Positions 1 through 7,738 of a stretch of 64,000 nt of DNA are shown one piece after another. The notes below the pieces were generated by a model. The model did not search any database and was not told where the DNA came from. It worked only from the letters and a program-made list of their open reading frames with translations. Source of the stretch: Pseudomonas sp. MWU16-30317 (lineage in GTDB: Bacteria > Pseudomonadota > Gammaproteobacteria > Pseudomonadales > Pseudomonadaceae). The position numbers were made by a program, and so were the translations under genes. Position 1 is the first letter of the stretch. Each line of letters starts with the position of its first letter. The stretch spans positions 930,001 through 994,000 of the forward strand of contig NZ_JAIWJA010000001.1 in assembly GCF_020515695.1 (NCBI RefSeq), in the 5' to 3' direction.

Positions 1-288
1 TGTTTCGACTTGCGTTGACTGCGGTCGATCACCAACCGTAGGCGAGGTCATATAGGTATCAGTCAGCATCCCCATCAGTGGGCCCAGGGTCTTCTGCTGG
101 ACAGCATTCGCCATCTTCTCTCGGATAGCTTCCAGTTGATCTATCGGGCCATTCAACTCGTGACGGGAGACTATGGCTTTCAGCAGCTTTTCGTACTGCT
201 GCAATTGCAGGAGGCAACGCCCAAGCTTGCGCTGTACCTCCGATTGAAGGCGGGACAAAATATCTGAAGGGGTGGCGGCGTCATCCAT
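1..288 (-). CDS. N-terminal part of a hypothetical protein (possibly OST-HTH/LOTUS-type), cut by window edge
   Basis: An open frame reads leftward from ATG at 288 to the window edge (96 codons, no stop). It begins MDDAATPSDILSRL and contains VQRKLGRCLLQLQQYEKLLK, a charged, probably coiled-coil segment. From memory this opening resembles pseudomonad proteins annotated as OST-HTH/LOTUS-domain proteins, but the domain itself would lie outside the window, so the name is tentative. The ribosome site is weak. No function can be assigned from the visible part. Confidence 0.55.
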   Translation of the reverse strand, partial: MDDAATPSDILSRLQSEVQRKLGRCLLQLQQYEKLLKAIVSRHELNGPIDQLEAIREKMANAVQQKTLGPLMGMLTDTYMTSPTVGDRPQSTQVET

Positions 289-436
289 GAATAGCGACTC
301 AATCATCAACAGTGGGCAGAACTGGTGCGGCGAGTCTGAATCATATTGGGGGGCTCATAAAGCTTGAATTGTTTCGTAGAGCATGCCCTTTCCAGCGATG
401 CAGGGTTCGATCCTTCCCGCCCACTTTTGGCGCCCT

Positions 437-697
437 CTAACGGCCCTTATGGCACGGATCAGATGCATAAGTGCCACCCATTAACGCCAACCAAGGTTTA
501 AGCGCCTCCAAACCGCTATGCCTGTCGGCCGAGCTCCAGCAATTCACGTCCGATTTTCCACAGCACAACATCCCGCGATGAAGGCCGACGGCAAGTGCCC
601 CCATACTGCGACGACTGGTCAAATGTTCAGCCTGCTCCAGCCATAAGGTTGGCGAGGCTGCAAGGAAAGCCGCGTGGACGTCAGACCAATTGGGCAT
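437..697 (-). CDS. small hypothetical protein (86 aa)
   Basis: The ATG at 697 is preceded by GGGAG seven bases upstream, a good ribosome site, and the frame stays open for 86 codons. The product has four cysteines and no signal peptide or membrane segment. I do not recognise the family. It lies alone between the left-edge gene and the divergent DUF3800 gene. Its support is the ribosome site only, so it could be a chance frame. Confidence 0.35.
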   Translation of the reverse strand: MPNWSDVHAAFLAASPTLWLEQAEHLTSRRSMGALAVGLHRGMLCCGKSDVNCWSSADRHSGLEALKPWLALMGGTYASDPCHKGR

Positions 698-822
698 AGT
701 CGAACTCCCAGCATAGCTCTACCCTCCGGGCCGGCGTTCCACTTCAAGCCGAGCGCGTGATGCGCATGTCGAGAACGTAGTGACCATTTTGGCTAGACAG
801 CCACAAAGCGGGGGGAGACGAC

Positions 823-1938
823 ATGAGCGATCAGATGATCCAAGACAACACTGAAATAACGTACTTCATTGACGAATCTGGCAACACGGGGGATCTAATT
901 CTAGGGGGCGAAACCCTGAGCTACGGCGGGCAGCCCTACTTTGGACTGGGATGCCTGGGCATCAAAGACCTAACGCAGTTCGAGGCTGACATCAGCGCAC
1001 TGAAGCTCAAGCATCGGATACAAAGCAATGATCTGAAATCGACGAAGATCTACAAACATAAGCCAGCCTTCATACTTGACCTAGTAAAGCTGATTGCGAA
1101 CGACAAAATTCCATTTTTCATCGAGCTGGTGGAGAAGAAATTCTTTGTCGCGACCAACCTAGCTCACTACCTTGTTTGGCCACCTTATTTTTCCGGCCCT
1201 GACAGCAAACAGACCGATTTCATCCGTACGGTATTCGCGCAGATACTGACCAAAGAGGCGCCAAACGAACTTTTCACCACGTATTTCAAAGCCTGCCAGA
1301 GCCAGAGCAAGGACGATCTACTTCGAGCCTTCGAATGTATTCTCGTATTCGCTCGCTCTGGGCCGACGCCCCAACACGCAGGAATGGTAGAGTCAGTCCT
1401 TGAAACAATGGATGACTTTCGGATCATGCTGGCTCAGGAGTCGACGGAAGAAAAGGCGGTGCGCCGTTTTTTACCTTTGCCTGATCCTGGAAAGAAAGGA
1501 AAGGAGGTATGGATACTGCCGAATTACTCCTCGCTCACCAATATGTACGCACGCATTAACCATGCTCATGATGGCCAAGTAAAGCGGGTAAAATTGGTTC
1601 ATGACGTTCAAACTCAGTTTGACGACATCTTATTTTCCGCCAAGAAAGCTGCTGAGGACGCGACTCCTAAGCGAGATGTCTCTCCCATCGCTAACTATCG
1701 TTTCCTGCAGCAAGCAGAGCTATCGATCGCGCGTTCTGAGGACTCCGTCGGCGTCCAAGCTGCAGATATTCTTACGGGGTTTATCGTGCGCTATGCCCAA
1801 GACCGGCTTGTTTACAACGTCGAACCAGCCCCAGAACTCTCCGCTGCTTTTCACATCATGGCCAATGCTGAGGATGAAACGAAGGGCTATGGGGTCAACT
1901 ATGTATGGTGCCATAACACGCTAGAGGCACCAGAGTAA
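823..1938 (+). CDS. DUF3800 domain-containing protein
   Basis: The 371-residue product carries the family signature YFIDESGNTGD at residues 14-24, near the N terminus as usual. A later acidic segment, SVGVQAADILTGF (about residues 307-319), matches the conserved C-terminal region of DUF3800 proteins. The family has an RNase H-like fold by published prediction and is common on mobile elements; its substrate is unknown. The start is supported by GGGGGGAGACGAC just before ATG. No co-directional partner lies next to it, and placement at the start of an accessory region fits horizontal transfer. Confidence 0.85.
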   Translation: MSDQMIQDNTEITYFIDESGNTGDLILGGETLSYGGQPYFGLGCLGIKDLTQFEADISALKLKHRIQSNDLKSTKIYKHKPAFILDLVKLIANDKIPFFIELVEKKFFVATNLAHYLVWPPYFSGPDSKQTDFIRTVFAQILTKEAPNELFTTYFKACQSQSKDDLLRAFECILVFARSGPTPQHAGMVESVLETMDDFRIMLAQESTEEKAVRRFLPLPDPGKKGKEVWILPNYSSLTNMYARINHAHDGQVKRVKLVHDVQTQFDDILFSAKKAAEDATPKRDVSPIANYRFLQQAELSIARSEDSVGVQAADILTGFIVRYAQDRLVYNVEPAPELSAAFHIMANAEDETKGYGVNYVWCHNTLEAPE

Positions 1939-2180
1939 CGCTAGCTTGAGCCATCACTGCACATACCGCAGAAGCGGACGACGCTGGGCCTTGCTGCGTG
2001 CCATTACGAAGGAGCTGCTTGTAGGTTCTTACTATTTTGAGCTTCAACGAGCGTAGCTTGCGTCATCGAAATAAAAGGCCGGTCGGAATCGTTGTGAAGC
2101 GGCAGCTCTGATCAAGTGAAGGACGACCTGAACCCTTGCTAGTCGCAGCCTCCATAAGCTACATGACCTTCAACCGCGGC

Positions 2181-2584
2181 TCATGGTGCCCAAGATCGTG
2201 AGGGCACCTGATTCAGAAGCTTGATCGAGACAGACTTTCTGAAGCCTTGGCCCACGAGCACAAAGATCGTGTCACTGGTTTCAAAGATGCCCCGCCCATC
2301 GTAGCTGGTCGCGTAGCCGGTCTTGATGCGCTCGTTGTTCTCATAATCGCCGGTACTGTGAAGCAGCACGCTATGGGTGAACAAGACAATGGGCAACCAT
2401 CCTATGGCAGCCAACGGCTCGGCATCCACATCGGTTACATCAATAATGACCCAAGCAACCGCTGCACAGTATGCTTTGCCCGTTCTGCGACACGTGTCTT
2501 GATGAGCTCGGCTTCCGCTTCGGACGCCCCAGACAGCGGATCGCCGTCGAGTGCGATGGCTTCCGCAATATGTAGTAGATGCAT
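2181..2584 (-). pseudogene. small DUF6957-like gene with an apparent single-base frameshift
   Basis: An ATG at 2584-2582 overlaps the stop of the upstream gene (TGATG) and has GGAGG four bases before it. That frame encodes MHLLHIAEAIALDGDPLSGA and onward, then stops after about 50 codons. Near 2468-2482 the neighbouring frame takes over and continues to 2181 with a convincing C-terminal half containing GIFETSDTIFVLVGQG. From memory this half resembles the pseudomonad DUF6957 family. The span is 404 bases; one added base gives 135 codons. It is either a recent frameshift or a sequencing error. It is the last gene of a four-gene leftward operon. Confidence 0.6.
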
Positions 2585-2910
2585 CAATCCTCCAATCCCT
2601 GTGGTACCTCGTGCTTATAGAGGTGTCCAAAATTCTGTTCCACGGCGCCGGCCGGCTGGATGAGCACATAGCAGCTACCCGTAAACGTATGGGCAAGCAA
2701 ATACCCATGCTCCCTGGTCAGTTGCATGATGACTGAGGTCTGTATCAGACCACCCTCCAAGAAGCGCTCGCTCAAATCCCCATGGATCTCACCAGCCAGG
2801 CACGCCCCATGAGGAAACGCTCGCCGTAGAAATCCGCTGATCCTAGATTTGAAGCGCAGCGATGCAGCTTGAGCAAGTTCGCTAGGAATCTCAATGCTAG
2901 ATGTCTTCAT
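2584..2910 (-). CDS. small accessory protein of a local paralogous family (108 aa)
   Basis: The frame begins at ATG 2910, overlaps the preceding gene by 14 bases and ends in TGATG coupling to the next gene. Its central part has the pattern RF-x-E-G-x2-I-x-T-S followed by HGY and then T-x2-GS-x-YV. The same order of motifs occurs in the gene at 4145-4495 and more loosely in those at 2897 and 4544. There is no signal peptide or membrane helix. Function is unknown; the tight packing with a metallophosphoesterase suggests joint expression. Confidence 0.7.
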   Translation of the reverse strand: MKTSSIEIPSELAQAASLRFKSRISGFLRRAFPHGACLAGEIHGDLSERFLEGGLIQTSVIMQLTREHGYLLAHTFTGSCYVLIQPAGAVEQNFGHLYKHEVPQGLED

Positions 2911-3232
2911 GATGCCCTTCGGCGCCGAGCTCGCTCACAATCAGAAAGTGATGATCCCCGCGTGGAGTACGCATCAGCTTAAATCCCGACTGAGCTGTCA
3001 CAAGTTCCAGCGGTGGGGTGGCAACGGTCATGCCGTCAAGGCTCGCCCCAGATTTGTCCCCATACACGATCGCTGCATATCGCAGCCCTACCCTTGCCGC
3101 GTTGTAAAGGTACGCATCAATGGTCACACCCCAATCCATGGATTGCGCTCGGATGACCGCACCAGGAATCCCCTGACTCTGACGCTCGACGGCTTCCTTC
3201 TCCGCGACACGCTTATGGGCAAAATTGGTCAT
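2897..3232 (-). CDS. small accessory protein of a local paralogous family (111 aa)
   Basis: The ATG at 3232-3230 overlaps the stop codon of the metallophosphoesterase gene as TGATG, so translation is probably coupled. A TTG three bases further out is an alternative. The product contains AAIVYGDKSGASLDGMTVAT, which lines up with GEIHGD and RFLEGG of the next gene, then GFKLMRTPRGDHHFLIVS aligned to its HGY...T..GS.YVLI segment. It therefore looks like a diverged member of the same small family. No catalytic motif is visible. Confidence 0.7.
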   Translation of the reverse strand: MTNFAHKRVAEKEAVERQSQGIPGAVIRAQSMDWGVTIDAYLYNAARVGLRYAAIVYGDKSGASLDGMTVATPPLELVTAQSGFKLMRTPRGDHHFLIVSELGAEGHHEDI

Positions 3233-3966
3233 CAAATCGAAATCTCAAAAAATGGGTCAAAGCCAGTCTGCTCTTTGGGATAACCCCGGGGATTGGAGAC
3301 GACTCTGCAGCCTGCCAACTCGACGTCCACAGCTTGGTGGGTATGGCCAAAGACCCACAGATCCGCTTTCTCGATGAGGCTAGGCCAATCGTTGGTGTAA
3401 GCCGCGTTGAGGTGTCCATCATGCTTCGTCCCAACGACCACGGGCGATGGTGAGTGATGGGTTATGACGATCGTTTTGCCTGCAAAAGGCTGGGCAAGCT
3501 GCTCGGCCAGCCAGGCCTTGGCGGCATGGTTGCGAGTGACGAGGTCATCGGGTCTCAGGCGTCGATATCCCGCATCAGCGCGGATGTAGTTGAAGTCATT
3601 CATCCACTGCCAAGCCATCCTGCTGGCGGCTACTTGGTCGCCCGTTGAGGAAAAATCCGTCCACGCGGCGGTGCCCAAGATGCGGGTGCCATTGAGGATG
3701 AGGGAATCATTTTCTAGGACATGCACGTGGCTTTCTGCGATATCTCGCATTTTGCGCAGTGTCCTGTCGATATGGCCGTCGTAATACTCGTGATTGCCGC
3801 ATACATAAGCTACCTTGCACTGGAATGCGTCATTTGCCCACTTCACGCCGCGGGCTTTTTTGTCGATGTCGCCAGCGAGGATGACCAAGTCGACGCTAGG
3901 ATCGAGGGCTGGCGGGTCGAAGCGGTGAAATTCGTTATGCAGGTCTGAGTAAATTCGTAGCTTCAT
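3232..3966 (-). CDS. metallophosphoesterase
   Basis: The 244-residue product shows the calcineurin-like phosphoesterase motif set in order: SDLHNE near residue 7, GDID near 32, GNHEYY near 57, THHSP near 170 and FGHTH near 208. These residues bind two metal ions in the family, so a hydrolase acting on a phosphoester is expected. There is no signal peptide, so it is cytoplasmic. It leads a leftward operon with three very small genes, coupled to the first by a one-base stop/start overlap. The natural substrate cannot be told from sequence. Confidence 0.88.
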   Translation of the reverse strand: MKLRIYSDLHNEFHRFDPPALDPSVDLVILAGDIDKKARGVKWANDAFQCKVAYVCGNHEYYDGHIDRTLRKMRDIAESHVHVLENDSLILNGTRILGTAAWTDFSSTGDQVAASRMAWQWMNDFNYIRADAGYRRLRPDDLVTRNHAAKAWLAEQLAQPFAGKTIVITHHSPSPVVVGTKHDGHLNAAYTNDWPSLIEKADLWVFGHTHQAVDVELAGCRVVSNPRGYPKEQTGFDPFFEISI

Positions 3967-4144
3967 CAGTCGGTCACTTGGGAATTTGCTGTGTTTCGAT
4001 GTGATTCACAGGTTGTACGGTTTCAGTGCTTCCACACCTGTTTGACCTTCGCACGAGCACCGTTATGAGCTGCTGGTTTCGAGTGCGTTTGAAAATCCAT
4101 GGGGCCATAACAGCTTCACCTGTGTGGATCCGTATGCCGGATGG

Positions 4145-4495
4145 CTAGTGGCGTACGCCAGAAAAGCGTGGGCTCAATCCATCCGGCGCCCATTCGCAAA
4201 CGACATATGCACTGCCATTGCTCGTCTCGAAGACGTGATATCCGTGGCTCTCGAACTGTCGACGTAGGGTGGACGTCCTAATGGTCGCACCATCTCGAAA
4301 GCGCCCACGTTGTTCTTGGTAAACCACACCTACCAGGCAGTTGATTTCCTGATCCACCCTCGCACAGCACATGTAAGCGGTGGCAGGGAACTCGAACCGA
4401 ACACCCATAGCACGTTCGACGCTTGCGGGCGTTGAGGTCGGCTTGACCTCCGCGGCGGTCTGCAAGCTGTTCAAGGATTCATAGTCTGTAGGCAT
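4145..4495 (-). CDS. small accessory protein of a local paralogous family (116 aa)
   Basis: The frame opens at ATG 4495 with GAGTG nine bases before it. Residues about 70-110 carry GRFRDGATIRTSTLRRQF, then HGYHVFETSNGSAYVVCEW. This matches the RF..G..I.TS...HGY...T..GS.YV pattern of the gene at 2584-2910. A pair of cysteines (CCARVD) lies in the middle. It is 48 bases downstream of the gene at 4544-4909 and in the same direction, so the two are probably cotranscribed. No function is assigned. Confidence 0.65.
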   Translation of the reverse strand: MPTDYESLNSLQTAAEVKPTSTPASVERAMGVRFEFPATAYMCCARVDQEINCLVGVVYQEQRGRFRDGATIRTSTLRRQFESHGYHVFETSNGSAYVVCEWAPDGLSPRFSGVRH

Positions 4496-4543
4496 GGCAA
4501 TTCACTCGATCTGTCCAGGCGTGATGTCCTGTGTTGATGTCCT

Positions 4544-4909
4544 TCAATGCACTTCGAAAAAAGGCCTGATCGCACCGTTTTCGAAGTACTGGTGGGCCAC
4601 CACGAACAATCCGCCCGTGTCCGCCTCTACCACCAGATAACCGTTGCGGTGAAACCGCCTCACTACTGGTGGCGTATGCGCTGGCAGACCTGGGGGTAAG
4701 AGACTCATGCAATTGCAGAAGATCAGCCCAGTCATCCGCGGCGGCCTATACAGCGCGCATAAGAGAAATCCCACCACGTCATCCTCAGGTATGGCCGCCT
4801 TCGCCCTTTGGATGACCGTCGGCAGCCTGTTGAAGGAGAGGTCTCTTATCGTCGACCCGAAGGTCTTGATCATGAATGCCGAAGGATGTGGGAATGCTGG
4901 GTTGTTCAC
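4544..4909 (-). CDS. small accessory protein of a local paralogous family (121 aa, GTG start)
   Basis: The start is a GTG at 4909 with TGAGGAACCACCA immediately upstream, a better ribosome site than any inner ATG has. The C-terminal half contains VVRRFHRNGYLVVEADTGGL and then FVVAHQYF, which parallels the HGY-T-GS-YV segment of the gene at 4145-4495. It heads a two-gene leftward unit 580 bases upstream of the metallophosphoesterase gene. The family and role are unknown. Confidence 0.6.
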   Translation of the reverse strand: MNNPAFPHPSAFMIKTFGSTIRDLSFNRLPTVIQRAKAAIPEDDVVGFLLCALYRPPRMTGLIFCNCMSLLPPGLPAHTPPVVRRFHRNGYLVVEADTGGLFVVAHQYFENGAIRPFFEVH

Positions 4910-5294
4910 TGGTGGTTCCTCACATCAATCCAGGCCTCTCGGCACGCGACCCCGTTCTGTTGCTGCTTACGAGAGGTCAGCACTACCGGCTTCACCCTCT
5001 CAGCCGCTCATCTAGTCTCGAGCCGCCTCTGCAGCTGTTCGCCAACTCCCGGACGTAACCTCTGCTGACCTGGGCTCTGCAGCTCGCCTAGGGCTAGAGG
5101 ATAAAAATCAGAATCGACGGTTTAGGGCTAAATTGATATCTGGTAGAGAGATGTCGCCCTGAGCTGCTGCCCTCACCCGCCTGCCTGAACCCACGCAGCG
5201 GTAGTTCGAGCCACGCGCTCACGCCGTAACTGTACGACTACTATATACGGTAGAGTGTTACGGCACAACATGGCTACATCCTCGGTTTTGAGGA
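4910..5294. other. divergent intergenic region between the small-gene unit and the HTH regulator
   Basis: This 385-base stretch separates a leftward gene from a rightward regulator and contains no convincing frame. The only clear structure is an 8-base perfect inverted repeat, annotated separately at 5223-5264, lying 31 bases before the regulator start. A/T-rich DNA around 5098-5135 may hold promoters, but no good -35/-10 pair was found. Confidence 0.4.
5223..5264. promoter_or_regulatory. inverted repeat, possible operator of the adjacent HTH gene
   Basis: GCCGTAAC at 5223-5230 is repeated in perfect inverted form, GTTACGGC, at 5257-5264. The 26-base spacer includes CTATATAC. The position just upstream of an XRE-type regulator fits an autoregulatory operator. 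This is inferred from symmetry and position only. Confidence 0.35.
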
Positions 5295-5774
5295 ATGCCT
5301 GTGTCGATGAAGGTACCTTTAGCCGCGATCCTTCGCGCGCTGCGAGCTCACAAAGGGTTGACCCAGGAGTCAATTCCCGAAGGGAGCAATCGTCAGTACC
5401 TGAGTCAGCTTGAGCACGGCAAGTCGAGCCCTACCTTGGACAAGCTGCAGGACTTGTCGGAAGCCTACGGGGCGTCTCCCCTATTGCTGGTCGGCGCAGC
5501 CACCCTGATCCAGGAAGGCGTCACGGTCGAGGAGCTCATCGAGAAATTTGCCACGCAGATGCGGCTACTAGAATCCGATGGCATCCTCGACGCTGCCCGT
5601 GCAGAGGTGAATGGGAACGAGTTGCTCAGTCGTCCAGCCGGCCGTGTTATCGATAGGATGCTTAAGGCGTCGATCCAGGAATGCAAAGCTCAGGGGCTGA
5701 CTCAAGCTCAAGCATCCCAGAGTCTTGGGGTGAATAAGATGACTGTGAGCCGTTACTGGCGCGATTCTGAGTGA
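5295..5774 (+). CDS. XRE-type HTH regulator with a second C-terminal HTH
   Basis: The 159-residue product starts with a Cro/CI-type HTH (about residues 8-62) containing RALRAHKGLTQE and RQYLSQLEHGKSSPTLDKL. The end of the protein (about 132-158) has a second HTH-like segment, LTQAQASQSLGVNKMTVSRYW. Two HTH units in one small protein is less usual. The start is uncertain: GAGGA touches ATG 5295 and lies 12 bases before ATG 5307. It probably controls itself or nearby mobile genes; the inverted repeat at 5223-5264 is a candidate site. Confidence 0.82.
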   Translation: MPVSMKVPLAAILRALRAHKGLTQESIPEGSNRQYLSQLEHGKSSPTLDKLQDLSEAYGASPLLLVGAATLIQEGVTVEELIEKFATQMRLLESDGILDAARAEVNGNELLSRPAGRVIDRMLKASIQECKAQGLTQAQASQSLGVNKMTVSRYWRDSE

Positions 5775-5925
5775 TCCTCCGGCGGGCCCTCCCCCGGCTT
5801 CTGCAACTGGGCGTCGCGCATAAGCCCGGCTTGACCGCAGATGATCTTATAAAGCCGAGTAGGCCGGCCCTCTTCGCTAGAGAGGCTCGTGTTCAGGAGA
5901 ACGTCGAAGGCAATGCAGGACGTTA

Positions 5926-5954
5926 TGTATAGCCACGGCGGTTTTGGCTATACA
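5926..5954. repeat. perfect 9-base inverted repeat
   Basis: TGTATAGCC at 5926-5934 pairs exactly with GGCTATACA at 5946-5954 across an 11-base loop. It lies in the 289-base gap between the HTH gene and the convergent MvaT-like gene. There is no T run, so it is not a standard terminator. It could be a protein-binding site. The rest of that gap shows only a 64-codon frame without support. Confidence 0.45.
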
Positions 5955-6063
5955 CGCTCAAGGCTGCAAAAGATGGCTAAAGACCAGCAAATATCAACCT
6001 CTGAAGAGCTGTCCCTATTAGTGATAAGACTAAGGGTGACTAGAGCAGACTCCAGCCAGTTCA

Positions 6064-6447
6064 TCATAACTCTCTCCAAGTAGGCAGAACATCTGCTCCA
6101 TATTGTGCCTTCCACTCTTTAAGGCGGCCATGGTTAGAGCCCCGAGTTTCCACGACTTCTCCGGTGTGCGGATTTCGATACCGGCGAAGCGGTTTTGTAG
6201 TTGAATTCGCAGCGGCCGCTAATTTCTCATCTGACAGAAGTGCTTCAAACAGATCTTGAACCAGTGAAGGCGCAGCAACCGACGCCGCCGGTCTCAACAA
6301 CCTTAGAACATCTGTAGCACTAAAATTGTACCGAGCTTTTAAGGCTACAAATTCGTGATAAAACCGTGCATCCCTATCTAGAGAAGAGTCATTTTCGATT
6401 TTCTTGATCTTCCCCATGAGCGCCAAGTAATCCATGATCGCAGTCAT
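6064..6447 (-). CDS. MvaT/MvaU-family nucleoid (H-NS-like) protein
   Basis: The 127-residue product ends with the DNA-binding part typical of pseudomonad H-NS analogues: RRYRNPHTGEVVETRGSNH and then LKEWKAQYG, about residues 88-117. The N-terminal 50 residues are charged and helical, as in the family's oligomerisation half. MvaT proteins bind AT-rich DNA in the minor groove and silence foreign genes. The start is ATG 6447, with GGGAGG seven bases before it, rather than the TTG at 6453. It lies 115 bases downstream of a gene resembling its N-terminal half. It is probably carried by the mobile region and is not the core mvaT. Confidence 0.85.
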   Translation of the reverse strand: MTAIMDYLALMGKIKKIENDSSLDRDARFYHEFVALKARYNFSATDVLRLLRPAASVAAPSLVQDLFEALLSDEKLAAAANSTTKPLRRYRNPHTGEVVETRGSNHGRLKEWKAQYGADVLPTWREL

Positions 6448-6562
6448 CAGCAACCTCCCATAAAACGGGCACTGACTCGTTGATTATACTCAGTCACACA
6501 GATACACAGGGAACATAGGATATCTACGAAAACTGACAGGGTGCCATTGATAGTAATGTACC

Positions 6563-6850
6563 TCATTTATTATCACCCGCGCTTGTGTCACTGTCCGAAG
6601 GGATGCGATCTATGAGGATTCTGATGTCATCAGCCCCGTGAGTCTCATGGGCCTCAACGAGCTCTACCAGCTCCACGACTTCTTGATCCGTGTAACCGTA
6701 GCGACGGATTAGCTGATCAAGCTCGGCACTGAACTCCCGATCCAGCTGATAGTTGACGTCGCTGGCCTCAAGCGCGTGCATTTCGCTGTCAATTCGTGCT
6801 AGCAAACTTTTAATCTGTAGGTGCCTTACAAATGTATGGGGTCGATTCAT
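6563..6850 (-). CDS. small protein resembling only the oligomerisation half of MvaT
   Basis: The 95-residue product has a charged helix followed by FSAELDQLIRRYGYTDQEVVEL (about residues 40-61), which parallels FYHEFVALKARYNFSATDVL in the next gene. It ends in an acidic tail (DSDTSAGDNK). The NPHTGE/RGSNH DNA-binding part is absent and no remnant of it follows. By analogy with H-NST, a truncated H-NS that antagonises H-NS, it could form mixed oligomers with MvaT proteins. That role is inferred; the similarity is short. Confidence 0.6.
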   Translation of the reverse strand: MNRPHTFVRHLQIKSLLARIDSEMHALEASDVNYQLDREFSAELDQLIRRYGYTDQEVVELVELVEAHETHGADDIRILIDRIPSDSDTSAGDNK

Positions 6851-6997
6851 AGCTGCCTACCCGCGCGGACATGCCTTGAGTGTAGCGCATGAAATGCACG
6901 GCTTAAAGCCGATGCTAGCGTTTAGCATGCGCGTCGCAAAACAGAAAAACCTGTATAATCAATAAATTAACTTGTTGGAAGGGTATTTGAGGAATTC

Positions 6998-7147
6998 ATG
7001 ACGCGACGGATGGAAGTTCCGTCATTCATTGGCAATCCCACAAATGATGATCGTAGAGCTCCTTCCGTATTTTTCGTTATAAAACATAAGCTTATAGGTA
7101 TTACACCACCAACCTGCAACAATCGTTTGAGCCGTTTTCGGATGTGA
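6998..7147 (+). CDS. possible 49-aa small protein
   Basis: ATG 6998 is preceded by GAGG at 6989-6992, five bases away, and a TATAAT box lies at 6954-6959, 39 bases before the start codon. The frame encodes 49 residues beginning MTRRMEVPSFIGNP and stops with TGA at 7145-7147. I do not recognise it and no clear -35 box was found. The combination of a -10 box and a good ribosome site is the only support. Confidence 0.3.
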   Translation: MTRRMEVPSFIGNPTNDDRRAPSVFFVIKHKLIGITPPTCNNRLSRFRM

Positions 7148-7738
7148 AAATGGCGCAATCATGAACGTGCCAGCCATGCGTGAATGGCATGTTGTCAATT
7201 TAGGCTAAAAGACGCTCAATGCGAGCGCCAAATTTAACATTTTGTGGAATCCCGCTTTCGCGACCGTTTTTGGATAGCGGCGCATAGCCTCGCTCTGCTG
7301 CCTGCGCCAAAGGCGAAGGCTCTATCTCGGAGGTTTCAGTGCCCTTCCAAAACTCACATTTCCCATATATTGACAGCAGGGTCGTACATTCTTGGCTCAC
7401 GAATGTGCACGATCTGCTCTGATTTTTGAGGAGAACGGGAGCGAATGGCGACCAGACCGACCCACACTGGGCGTCAATAGCCCTCCGAGCTTCGATGCCT
7501 CCGTGGGCGCAGCCAGGAGGGAGGGTCTCATCGCCTAACTCCCCACACCAGTCTCTCCATGCTGGTTGAGCGCTTGTATGGTTAGGGATCTAGATTTCTT
7601 TTAAGCACTAGAGCTTACCCACGTAGTTATCGTGACCACCACCAGCGGATTCACCTTGCTAGCCTGCCACCGTTGCGCTCCGAGGTTCTAGTATGCATCT
7701 AACTGACGTCCTATAGGCTGGTTCATGTTTCTGCATCA
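7148..7738. other. long non-coding flank downstream of the tniQ-like gene
   Basis: These 591 bases hold no convincing gene. A 66-codon leftward frame with a GTG start (7200-7400) lacks a ribosome site. TGTCAATTTAGGCTA at 7193-7207 and, in the other orientation, CGCCTAACTCC near 7533 share the TTAGG core with repeats at the far end of the transposition module. This flank probably contains the left end of the element or old junctions, but no end could be fixed. Confidence 0.35.

Noticed and set aside
395..430. tRNA-like stretch containing GGGTTCGATCC and CCCGCCCA
   Set aside because: The T-arm has a mismatch, and no matching acceptor strand, D-arm or anticodon arm could be fitted upstream. It could be an old integration scar but cannot be supported.
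5889..6083. 64-codon rightward frame
   Set aside because: It overlaps the end of the MvaT-like gene, has a poor start and contains a hairpin; no homology was recognised.
7193..7211. TGTCAATTTAGGCTA as the left end of the transposon
   Set aside because: It begins with TGTCA but its TTAGG core has the same orientation as the repeats at the far end; inverted ends would require the opposite.
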